Origin: an uncultured Oscillospiraceae bacterium
GTDB taxonomy: Bacteria; Bacillota_A; Clostridia; Oscillospirales; Oscillospiraceae
Direction of reading: 5' to 3'
DNA: 7,031 nt
Assembly: GCA_944387745.1 (NCBI GenBank)
Contig: CALXGD010000165.1
Coordinates: 1 to 7,031 of the forward strand
Shown piece by piece: positions 1-4,850 of this stretch. The stretch's first letter is position 1. Each line of letters opens with the position of its first letter. A program made the position numbers and the translations under genes. A model generated the notes under the pieces. The model saw only the letters and a list, made by a program, of their open reading frames with translations. It searched no databases and was not told where the DNA came from.

Positions 1-351
1 CACGTTGCCGTAGGGGTCGATCTGGGCGCCGCCGATGAAGGCCACCAGGCGGTCCTCGTTGTGCAGCCACTCGTTGGCCTCAAAGCCGATGAAGCGCACG
101 TTGGGCCACTGCACGGCACAGTGGGCCATAAACCGGTTGTCGCCCACGGAACGGGGGACCTCCACGGGGGAGCAGTCCATCAGGCCGCTCTCCACGATGG
201 GATGGCAGGAGGGGCACACCGCCCGCTTGGCCAGGGAGGCGCCGATCAGGGGAAGGCCGGTGCCCACGATGACAATCTGGTTCTCCTTGATATTCTTGGC
301 AATGGCGTACGCCTGCATTTCCTGCTTGGTGTACTTGGTGTAATCAGACAT
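1..351 (-). CDS. gctB: Glutaconate CoA-transferase subunit B (partial, N-terminal 117 residues)
   Basis: This is the beta subunit of glutaconate CoA-transferase. With GctA it moves CoA from acetyl-CoA or glutaconyl-CoA to (R)-2-hydroxyglutarate in the cytoplasmic hydroxyglutarate pathway of glutamate fermentation. The reading frame runs from the ATG at 351 off the left edge; the C-terminal half is outside the window. The visible part closely matches my memory of Acidaminococcus fermentans GctB. It has the TGLPLIGAS stretch at residues 31-39, then VESGLMDCSPVEVPRSVGD, and FIGGAQIDPYGNV near the window edge. The Glu of VESG is residue 54, the position of the catalytic glutamate that forms the CoA thioester in the family. 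The start is fixed by GGGAGG at 360-365, 8 nt upstream. Only 19 nt separate it from the gctA stop, so the two genes are co-transcribed. In related organisms hgdC, hgdA and hgdB follow, but that part is not visible here. Confidence 0.95.
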   Translation of the reverse strand, partial: MSDYTKYTKQEMQAYAIAKNIKENQIVIVGTGLPLIGASLAKRAVCPSCHPIVESGLMDCSPVEVPRSVGDNRFMAHCAVQWPNVRFIGFEANEWLHNEDRLVAFIGGAQIDPYGNV

Positions 352-359
352 GATGATAA

Positions 360-365
360 CCTCCC
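360..365 (-). promoter_or_regulatory. Ribosome-binding site of gctB
   Basis: GGGAGG on the minus strand ends 8 nt before the gctB ATG at 351. It lies in the 19-nt gap after the gctA stop codon, so gctB has its own strong initiation signal rather than relying only on coupling. Confidence 0.85.
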
Positions 366-370
366 AACTC

Positions 371-1468
371 TTAGTGTCTGGTGGAATAACCCAGGTGAGG
401 CTCATTCTTCAGCCGCATCAGGCGGGCTCCGCCAATCTTGTCCAGCAGCTCCTCATGGTCCTTCACGCTGTAGACCCACTTGTCCAGATAATCCTTGAAG
501 GTCTCGGGGATGGCCACACCGCTCTTGGCGTCCTCAGCGGCCTTCCGGGCCTTGGCGGCGGCGTCGGCCAGCTTAGCGTCGTCGGGCTTGGCGGCGGCGG
601 CCTTCTCAGCCTTCACCGCGGCCTTCTCCAGCTGGACCTTGGCGTCCTCGGCGTCCTGATACTTAGAGGCCTTGTCGTACTCCTTCATGGCATGGGAGTC
701 GTTGTCATAGTAGTTGTAGCACTGGGAGGGCCAGGCACCGTAGGGGGCCCACACCACCGCGCTGACACACTCGCCGAAGATCTTGGTCTTGGCGGGATCC
801 CGGCGGATGTACTCGTCGCTTACCAGATCCTCGCAGGTGACGATAACCTTACGGGCAGCCACGGCAATGTCCACATCGTGGAACTCGTCGCCCTCGATGA
901 TGCAGGTGCCGTCGGGAGAGGCCTGCTGCACATGGATAACGGCGGTGTCCAGCTTGGGCACGGGGACGGCCACCACCTTCTCACCAGGGGCGAAGGGGTT
1001 CTCCATCTCCACCAGCTTCAGGTCATCCACCTTGTCCAAGGTCTTGCGCTGCTCCTCACTGATGCCCCAGTACTTCACAATGCCAGAGCCCTGCATCAGC
1101 CGCACCGGCAGGAAGGGCAGGCCCAGGGAGGCGGCGTGGAGCTGCAGCATGAGCACGTCCTGGGAGTAGTCCTCATAGGTGAGCTCGCCCTTCTCGATGG
1201 CGGCGCGGAAGCGGCGGGACACGTTGGTGTAGCCGGAGTTGGCGGTATAGCAGTTGATGTACGCCTTCACCCGGCCCTCACCGATGAGCATATCCCAGTC
1301 GCCGCCGGCAGGACCGGCCCAGACGGTAAAGTCCTTCTGGCCCTGGCGCAAAATCTCGCCCACCACGGCGTAGGGCTTCCGGTTGGTGGTAAAGCCGCCG
1401 AAGGAGATGCAGTCCCCATCCTCGACAAATTTTGCCACCGCGTCGTGCAAGGTGTATACTTTGTTCAT
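371..1468 (-). CDS. gctA: Glutaconate CoA-transferase subunit A, with an Ala/Lys-rich insert
   Basis: This is the alpha subunit of glutaconate CoA-transferase, partner of the downstream gctB. It shows family stretches throughout: GGFTTNRKPYAVVGEILRQG near residues 24-43, GGDWDMLIGEGRVKAYINCY at 55-74, TANSGYTNVSRRFR, LGLPFLPVRLMQGSG, NPFAPGEKVVAVPVP, QQASPDGT, and VVWAPYGAWPSQCY near 238-251. I chose the ATG at 1468 because the protein then begins MNKVYTLHDA, like known GctA, and a GGGGG tract lies 8 nt upstream. An ATG at 1483 would add five residues (MGVLS). The resulting 365 residues exceed the roughly 320 of A. fermentans GctA. The excess is one low-complexity Ala/Lys/Asp/Glu segment at about residues 272-322, between YDKASKYQ and FKDYLDKWV. 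The conserved C-terminal KWVYSVKDHEELLDKIGGARL resumes after it. The gene is transcribed away from an AraC-type regulator. I could not find a good sigma-A promoter for it, which would fit activator dependence. Confidence 0.95.
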   Translation of the reverse strand: MNKVYTLHDAVAKFVEDGDCISFGGFTTNRKPYAVVGEILRQGQKDFTVWAGPAGGDWDMLIGEGRVKAYINCYTANSGYTNVSRRFRAAIEKGELTYEDYSQDVLMLQLHAASLGLPFLPVRLMQGSGIVKYWGISEEQRKTLDKVDDLKLVEMENPFAPGEKVVAVPVPKLDTAVIHVQQASPDGTCIIEGDEFHDVDIAVAARKVIVTCEDLVSDEYIRRDPAKTKIFGECVSAVVWAPYGAWPSQCYNYYDNDSHAMKEYDKASKYQDAEDAKVQLEKAAVKAEKAAAAKPDDAKLADAAAKARKAAEDAKSGVAIPETFKDYLDKWVYSVKDHEELLDKIGGARLMRLKNEPHLGYSTRH

Positions 1469-1571
1469 AGATAAAACCCCCATTACACTGATGTATTTTG
1501 ATGTACGGTGTCGGTTTCGGAATCTCTAGTTGATCCTAGTATGTACGCTTCATCAGGATTTAGTGTAGCAC

Positions 1572-1621
1572 AAGATATGCAAGTGGTCTTTTGGGAACTT
1601 GGCAAAAAGTTTGCATATCTT
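1572..1621. promoter_or_regulatory. Candidate divergent operator: 11-bp perfect inverted repeat
   Basis: AAGATATGCAA at 1572-1582 and its exact reverse complement TTGCATATCTT at 1611-1621 are separated by 28 bp, with arm centres 39 bp apart. The right arm contains TTGCAT, the -35 box of the araC-type promoter. The left arm has the same orientation relative to gctA. Paired recognition elements between a regulator gene and a divergent catabolic operon are typical of AraC-family control. Assigning the regulator at 1716-2564 to this site is inference. Confidence 0.55.
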
Positions 1622-1639
1622 CGCTTTCTGTGTTATAAT
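1611..1639 (+). promoter_or_regulatory. Sigma-A promoter of the AraC-family regulator
   Basis: The -35 box is TTGCAT at 1611-1616. A 17-bp spacer leads to a consensus TATAAT at 1634-1639, preceded by TG at 1631-1632, which makes it an extended -10. Transcription should start near 1646, leaving a leader of about 70 nt before the ATG at 1716. Confidence 0.75.
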
Positions 1640-1715
1640 ATCACAGCAAACAAACAAGAGCAAGTCTTTTCCCGCTTTTTTGCGCGAATTGTACAGTTTT
1701 CCCAGGGAGGTCCCC

Positions 1716-2564
1716 ATGACCCAAATCGATTTTCACCTACAGCTGAACCATAACGACAGCTGGAGCATGAGCCGGCTCCACTTCCATGATTACTGCGAGC
1801 TGCTGCTCCCCCTCACCAGTCCGGGAAACATTTTCGTCAACGACCAGGTCTATCCCCTGAACCGGGGAACCCTCTATTTAATCGGGGAGAACACCCTCCA
1901 CCGCACCATCGCCACCGGATTTCACGCCCGGTATGTTCTCCACATCAGCCGGAGCACCCTCGCCGCACTCTCCACCCCCCAGACAGACTTCATCCAGATC
2001 GCACAGCCCGCCTTTCTCCAGGCTGACCTGTCCAACGGGCAGATGATCGCCCTCATCGAGCACTTCCAGGCCCTGGAGCGGCACAAAAACGATGGCTCCT
2101 TCGGCAGCGACCTGCATCAGACCATCGCCCTGGTGGAGCTGCTGATCCAGGTGGCTCCCCTTCTCAATGCCGCCACAGCCGGCAATGCCATTCGCAGCAA
2201 GGACTTCCTCCGGGTGGCCCCCATTTTGGACTACATCCGGGACCATCTGTCTGAGTCCCTCACCCTGGACCTGATCGCCAGCCACTTCTTTCTCAGCAAG
2301 CACTACCTGTGCAGGATCTTCAAAACTGCCACCGGTTTTTCCGTGATGGAGTATATCATCTACAGCCGAGTCCTTCAGGCCCGGAAGCTCTTGCGGGAGG
2401 GGGTCAGCGTCCAGCAGGCGGGGGAGCTGTCCGGGTTCTCCGACAACTCCCACTTCATCCGCACCTTCGGCCACCTCACTGGCACCTCCCCCGGCCGGTA
2501 TGCCCGGGAGCACCAGGGGCGGGACGCCTCCCCCGCCCTGAGCGGACAGATGGAGGCGCGATAA
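1716..2564 (+). CDS. AraC-family transcriptional regulator
   Basis: This is a 282-residue DNA-binding regulator of ordinary AraC/XylS length. The N-terminal part looks like a cupin sensor domain: LHFHDYCELLLPL at residues 21-33 gives the usual H-x-H...E pattern, and a strand-rich stretch ends near residue 80. The C-terminal region, about 168-265, is the double helix-turn-helix. It includes ILDYIRDHLSESLTLDLIASHFFLSKHYLCRIFK for the first HTH and the signature GELSGFSDNSHFIRTFGHLTGTSPGRY for the second. The ATG at 1716 was chosen because AGGGAGG at 1704-1710 sits 5 nt upstream. The in-frame TTG at 1599 would start upstream of the promoter's -10 box and can be excluded. It is divergent from gctAB, so it most likely senses a small molecule linked to glutamate or hydroxyglutarate and controls that operon, possibly with autoregulation. 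The ligand is unknown. Confidence 0.92.
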   Translation: MTQIDFHLQLNHNDSWSMSRLHFHDYCELLLPLTSPGNIFVNDQVYPLNRGTLYLIGENTLHRTIATGFHARYVLHISRSTLAALSTPQTDFIQIAQPAFLQADLSNGQMIALIEHFQALERHKNDGSFGSDLHQTIALVELLIQVAPLLNAATAGNAIRSKDFLRVAPILDYIRDHLSESLTLDLIASHFFLSKHYLCRIFKTATGFSVMEYIIYSRVLQARKLLREGVSVQQAGELSGFSDNSHFIRTFGHLTGTSPGRYAREHQGRDASPALSGQMEAR

Positions 2565-2608
2565 AAATGCAGCGCGGCCGCCCCCTGAAAAGGGCCGGCC
2601 GCGCTGCT
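2563..2608. terminator. Bidirectional intrinsic terminator between araC and the AI-2E gene
   Basis: GCAGCGCGGCC at 2569-2579 pairs perfectly with GGCCGCGCTGC at 2597-2607, and G2580-C2596 adds a twelfth pair around a C/G-rich loop. Read on the minus strand, the stem is followed by ATTTTTAT at 2568-2561, a good U-tract for the membrane-protein gene. On the plus strand the tail after the stem is weaker (a short TTTT run near 2621), so termination of the regulator transcript may be less efficient. Confidence 0.85.
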
Positions 2609-2639
2609 GTGCACTTGCTGTTTTGTAAAATTGGTGTCT

Positions 2640-3797
2640 CTACCCGTCCTCTCTCTTTTTGGGGGAGGACGGCGCTTTCGCCCGCTCCTGGTTCACCAGC
2701 CGCCGGCGCACGTCCCGCTTAATCAGCGTATAGACTACCGAGGCCGTGGGCACGCTGATCAGCACCCCCAACAGGCCAAACAATCCGCCTCCCACAGTGA
2801 CTGCTGCCAGCACCCAGATACCTGGCAGGCCGATGGAGGTGCCCACTACCCGGGGGTAGATCACATTGCCCTCGATCTGCTGGAGCACCGCCAGAAAGAC
2901 CAGAAACACCAGGGCGCGCACCGGGTCCACCATCACCAGCAGGAAGGCGGATACCAGGGCCCCGATATAAGCCCCCGCCACCGGGATGAGCGCGGACACC
3001 CCTACGATCACTCCCACCAGGGCTGCGTAATCCGCCTGGATAAAGCAGGTCCCCAGGGCGCACAGTCCCCCCAGAATGCAGGCCTCGATGAGCTGTCCGG
3101 AAACAAAATTGGAAAAGGTCTCCGCCGTCAGACGGATCACGGAGCTGACCGTAACCGCCCACCGCCTGGGCAGATAGACCCGCAGCAGCTGACGGCCGTG
3201 GCGGAGCAGCTTTTCCTTCCCCGCCAGCATATAGACAGAAAACACAATGGCCAGCACCAGAGTGACAAACATGGAGATGATGCTCCCCGTCACCGTCATC
3301 AGCTGCGTTGCCGCGCCGGACACCCCGGCCAGCAGCCCGTTCAGAAGCCGCTCCAGATAATTGTTCAGGCTGGACAGATCCAGATTGATGGTCTCCCAGT
3401 CCAGATAATCCGCCGCCTCGTTTAGCCAGGCCTGAAGATTGGCGATATATCCCCCGATGCTCCCTGCCAGCATCCGGATGCTTTCCACCACTTGGGGCAG
3501 TACAAAGGAGAATAGGGACACCACCACGGCAATTAAGACCAGGTAGGAGGTGAGCACCGCCAGAGGTCGCCCCAGCTTTCTCCACCGCCGCCCCAGATTG
3601 TGCTCATAGTGGCGGCAGAAGAAAGAGCAGGGCCGGTTGAGCACAAAGGCGATGGCAAAGCCGATAAACAGGGGCTGAAAACCGGTCAGGATCTCCCCCA
3701 GCAGGCCGAGGATCCAATCCACCTTCACCAGCGCCAGCACCAGCAGGACTGTATAGGTAATGATGAGCAAAATACTTCGCATCCATTGTTTCGGCAT
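2640..3797 (-). CDS. AI-2E family transporter (TqsA/YdiK/YtvI-like membrane protein)
   Basis: This is a polytopic inner-membrane protein of 385 residues, the usual length for the AI-2E exporter/permease family. Hydrophobic segments lie at about residues 8-25, 27-55, 78-100, 164-192 and, densely, 235-355. The family hallmarks are in the C-terminal half: SALIPVAGAYIGA at 268-280 and the loop LQQIEGNVIYPRVVGTSIGLPGIW at 305-328. The tail after about residue 360 is basic and hydrophilic (RRRLVNQERAKAPSSPKKRE) and should be cytoplasmic. I start it at the ATG at 3797, which has GGAGG at 3807-3811, 9 nt upstream; a TTG at 3818 would add seven residues. It is a single gene with its own promoter and terminator. 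Some relatives export autoinducer-2 and others act in ion or proton transport, so the substrate here is open. Nothing nearby suggests quorum sensing. Confidence 0.9.
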   Translation of the reverse strand: MPKQWMRSILLIITYTVLLVLALVKVDWILGLLGEILTGFQPLFIGFAIAFVLNRPCSFFCRHYEHNLGRRWRKLGRPLAVLTSYLVLIAVVVSLFSFVLPQVVESIRMLAGSIGGYIANLQAWLNEAADYLDWETINLDLSSLNNYLERLLNGLLAGVSGAATQLMTVTGSIISMFVTLVLAIVFSVYMLAGKEKLLRHGRQLLRVYLPRRWAVTVSSVIRLTAETFSNFVSGQLIEACILGGLCALGTCFIQADYAALVGVIVGVSALIPVAGAYIGALVSAFLLVMVDPVRALVFLVFLAVLQQIEGNVIYPRVVGTSIGLPGIWVLAAVTVGGGLFGLLGVLISVPTASVVYTLIKRDVRRRLVNQERAKAPSSPKKREDG

Positions 3798-3883
3798 ATA
3801 GGCGCGCCTCCATCCCAAAGGGGTGCGTAATCTGCCCGGAGCCGCAGTACAACTCGGGCCCGCGGGCTGTCTCCACTTCTTAA

Positions 3884-3912
3884 ACTATACCATGCCCTTC
3901 TTTTCCCGTCAA
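3884..3912 (-). promoter_or_regulatory. Promoter of the AI-2E family gene
   Basis: On the minus strand TTGACG (3912-3907), a 17-bp spacer and TATAGT (3889-3884) form a near-consensus sigma-A promoter. TGG directly before TATAGT makes it an extended -10. Transcription should begin near 3877, giving a leader of about 80 nt that includes a GCCCGCGGGC palindrome at 3858-3867. The gene therefore does not depend on the transcription unit upstream. Confidence 0.8.
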
Positions 3913-3941
3913 CATACCAGCCGCCCCTCTCCAGGGCAGGA

Positions 3942-3982
3942 AATATAAAAAGCCCCGGCTGTATGCCAGCAGCCGGGGCCCC
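3942..3982 (-). terminator. Strong intrinsic terminator of the candidate small RNA
   Basis: On the minus strand GCCCCGGCTG (3979-3970) pairs perfectly with CAGCCGGGGC (3961-3952) across an 8-nt loop, followed at once by TTTTT then ATATTT. The polarity is clear: on the plus strand the stem is followed by C residues. It lies about 40 bp upstream of the AI-2E promoter, so it ends a separate minus-strand transcript. No plausible protein gene ends here. Confidence 0.85.
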
Positions 3983-4103
3983 CATTGGGTGATGCCTGTC
4001 CCTTTGGGTTTCTGGTGGCCAGAGAGATTTTCAAAAGCCTGAGGTGTGGGGAAGAAAGCAGGGAGGTGTGAGGAGGGGGCTTTTTGTTCTCTCATCTCTA
4101 ACC
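3943..4103 (-). ncRNA. Candidate CU-rich small regulatory RNA, about 160 nt
   Basis: A promoter at about 4138-4110 and an intrinsic terminator at 3982-3942 bracket roughly 160 nt with no convincing reading frame. The one long frame has no ribosome-binding site before its ATG at 4095, reads straight through the terminator and has a biased, unfamiliar composition. The first half of the RNA is poor in G and rich in C and U. It contains CCCCCUCCU (4079-4071), ACCUCCC (4067-4061), CUUCCCC (4053-4047) and a second CACACCUC (4048-4041), all able to pair with GGAGG-type ribosome-binding sites. Unstructured C-rich motifs of this kind are how FsrA of Bacillus and RsaE and IsrR of Staphylococcus repress translation. 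The 5' AAAAAGCCCC is also fully complementary to the terminator's 3' GGGGCUUUUU. I do not recognise it as a known RNA family. A leader or attenuator that sometimes reads into the AI-2E gene is the main alternative. Confidence 0.55.
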
Positions 4104-4128
4104 ATCTATAGGTTAGCATATTCTAACC
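4098..4128. promoter_or_regulatory. Operator with three GGTTAG/CTAACC half-sites
   Basis: On the plus strand CTAACC (4098-4103), GGTTAG (4111-4116) and CTAACC (4123-4128) alternate in orientation with gaps of 7 and 6 bp. The last two form an 18-bp near-perfect palindrome (8 of 9 pairs) lying between the -35 and -10 boxes of the minus-strand promoter. The first lies over the expected start of transcription. This is the classic placement of a repressor site. The hexamer equals the half-site of the DtxR/IdeR metalloregulator consensus (GGTTAG then CTAACC), although those arms are spaced by 1 bp rather than 6. TTAG...CTAA arms also occur in MarR-type sites. The regulator is not in the window. Confidence 0.6.
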
Positions 4129-4162
4129 GTTTTGTCAACAGCTTTTTTCATTTTATTTTTTC
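4110..4162 (-). promoter_or_regulatory. Promoter with UP element for the candidate small RNA
   Basis: On the minus strand a perfect TTGACA (4138-4133) is followed after 17 bp by TAACCT (4115-4110), with TG at 4118-4117 as an extended -10. The -10 box itself matches consensus at only three positions. Directly upstream (4162-4143) are A-tracts of 6, 4 and 6 bases, typical of an UP element. A TATAGA at 4110-4105 is a better hexamer but lies 22 bp from the -35, too far for normal sigma-A use. Confidence 0.6.
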
Positions 4163-4282
4163 AAGCTTCCGCTTTCTGGAGGGACGGCCTCCGGACACCC
4201 CCACCTCCCCCGGCGCTTCCGTTACAACCGGGTTCAATATTTAGGATTTTCCAAAGATTTTCTTAACCTTTTTGAAACTCCC

Positions 4283-4311
4283 TTGTGTCGTCCGACACTC
4301 TGTGTTACCCT
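4283..4311 (+). promoter_or_regulatory. Possible promoter of the small lipoprotein, with embedded palindrome
   Basis: TTGTGT (4283-4288), a 17-bp spacer and TACCCT (4306-4311) with TG at 4303-4304 make a plausible but weak extended -10 promoter. A 14-bp palindrome, GTGTCG-TC-CGACAC (4285-4298), overlaps the -35 box and spacer where a repressor could sit. The rest of 4139-4424 holds T-rich DNA (the UP element side of the divergent promoter), a small GGAGG/CCTCC hairpin near 4177-4197 without a T-tract, and no gene I can support. Confidence 0.4.
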
Positions 4312-4424
4312 TTGCCCACGAGTTTTCCGGAGTCTCCGCACTGCGTCTCCGTCTCCCAGAGGGCAGGAGGCCGCAGTATCAGCGGATCCGGAGCGCTCTT
4401 AACATTTTGAAAGGAGCACTCTCT

Positions 4425-4790
4425 ATGAACCGTTTTTCTCCCGGTCCCCTGCTGCTAGCTGTGGGACTGACCGCCCTTCTCTCCCTGTCCGGCTGCTCCA
4501 CTCCAGGCGCGCCTCCGTCCGACAGCACCTCTCAGCCCGAAACCTCCAACGCTGAGGACCTCCAGGAGACGCAGACCATCCAGGGTATTCTAAATCAGGT
4601 GGACCCCGACCTGGAATATCTGATCCTAATTGCGGACGACGCCTGTCAGCGCTTTGATTTCTCTGGCACAGAGCTCGACATCTCAGAGCTGAGTCCCGGC
4701 GACTCCGTCACCGTCACCTACACAGAAACCCTGGACCCGGACAGTGAGGAAATCACCGCCAAACTGGTATCCATCGCCAAGACCTCCTGA
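4425..4790 (+). CDS. Small lipoprotein of unknown function
   Basis: This is a 121-residue secreted protein. Residues 1-23 form a signal peptide with a hydrophobic core (LLLAVGLTALLSLSG), and the lipobox LSGC places the lipidated cysteine at residue 24. A Ser/Pro/Thr-rich linker to about residue 45 follows, then a compact acidic domain (QTIQGILNQVDPDLEYLILIADDACQRFDFSG...LSPGDSVTVTYTETLD...AKLVSI). The pattern of short strands with GDSVTVTY suggests a small beta-barrel, OB-like fold of the kind common in clostridial cell-surface lipoproteins; I cannot name the family. The ATG at 4425 is supported by AAAGGAG ending 8 nt upstream (4410-4416) and by the signal peptide starting there. The same frame is open upstream to 4272, but that extension would bury the signal sequence. 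It is a single gene, closed by a hairpin at 4808-4839. Confidence 0.85.
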   Translation: MNRFSPGPLLLAVGLTALLSLSGCSTPGAPPSDSTSQPETSNAEDLQETQTIQGILNQVDPDLEYLILIADDACQRFDFSGTELDISELSPGDSVTVTYTETLDPDSEEITAKLVSIAKTS

Positions 4791-4807
4791 CAAACCGGAC
4801 ATAACAC

Positions 4808-4850
4808 CGCGGCCCGGCTCATCTCTGAGCCGGGCCGCGTCTCTTCTCTC
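4808..4850. terminator. Terminator hairpin between lipoprotein and phosphodiesterase genes
   Basis: CGCGGCCCGGCTCA (4808-4821) pairs perfectly with TGAGCCGGGCCGCG (4826-4839) around a TCTC loop, a 14-bp GC-rich stem between two converging genes. The plus-strand tail is pyrimidine-rich (TCTCTTCTCTC) and the minus-strand tail has only scattered T, so both U-tracts are weak. It probably serves both genes. Confidence 0.75.

Noticed and set aside
350..1474. A 374-codon open frame on the plus strand, antisense to gctA.
   Set aside because: Its composition (runs of Gly, Leu, Val, His) is the mirror of GC-rich third-position codons in gctA. It has no ribosome-binding site or family resemblance, while the minus-strand frame is a clear GctA.
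1599..1715. N-terminal extension of the AraC-type regulator from a TTG codon.
   Set aside because: It would begin upstream of the promoter's -10 box at 1634-1639. The ATG at 1716 has an excellent ribosome-binding site and gives a normal family N-terminus.
2719..3585. A 288-codon minus-strand frame inside the AI-2E gene, and a 264-codon plus-strand frame at 2631-3425.
   Set aside because: Both are shadows in other frames of the membrane-protein gene, which has clear transmembrane segments and family motifs.
3943..4103. The unit as 6S RNA or a known riboswitch.
   Set aside because: The body is not the long, nearly fully paired rod with a central bulge expected of 6S RNA. No riboswitch core motif was recognised, and the terminator is followed by a separate promoter rather than by a controlled gene start.
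3880..4119. A 79-codon minus-strand frame through the candidate small RNA.
   Set aside because: It reads through a strong intrinsic terminator and into the next promoter. Its possible starts have no Shine-Dalgarno sequence and the peptide has no recognisable features.
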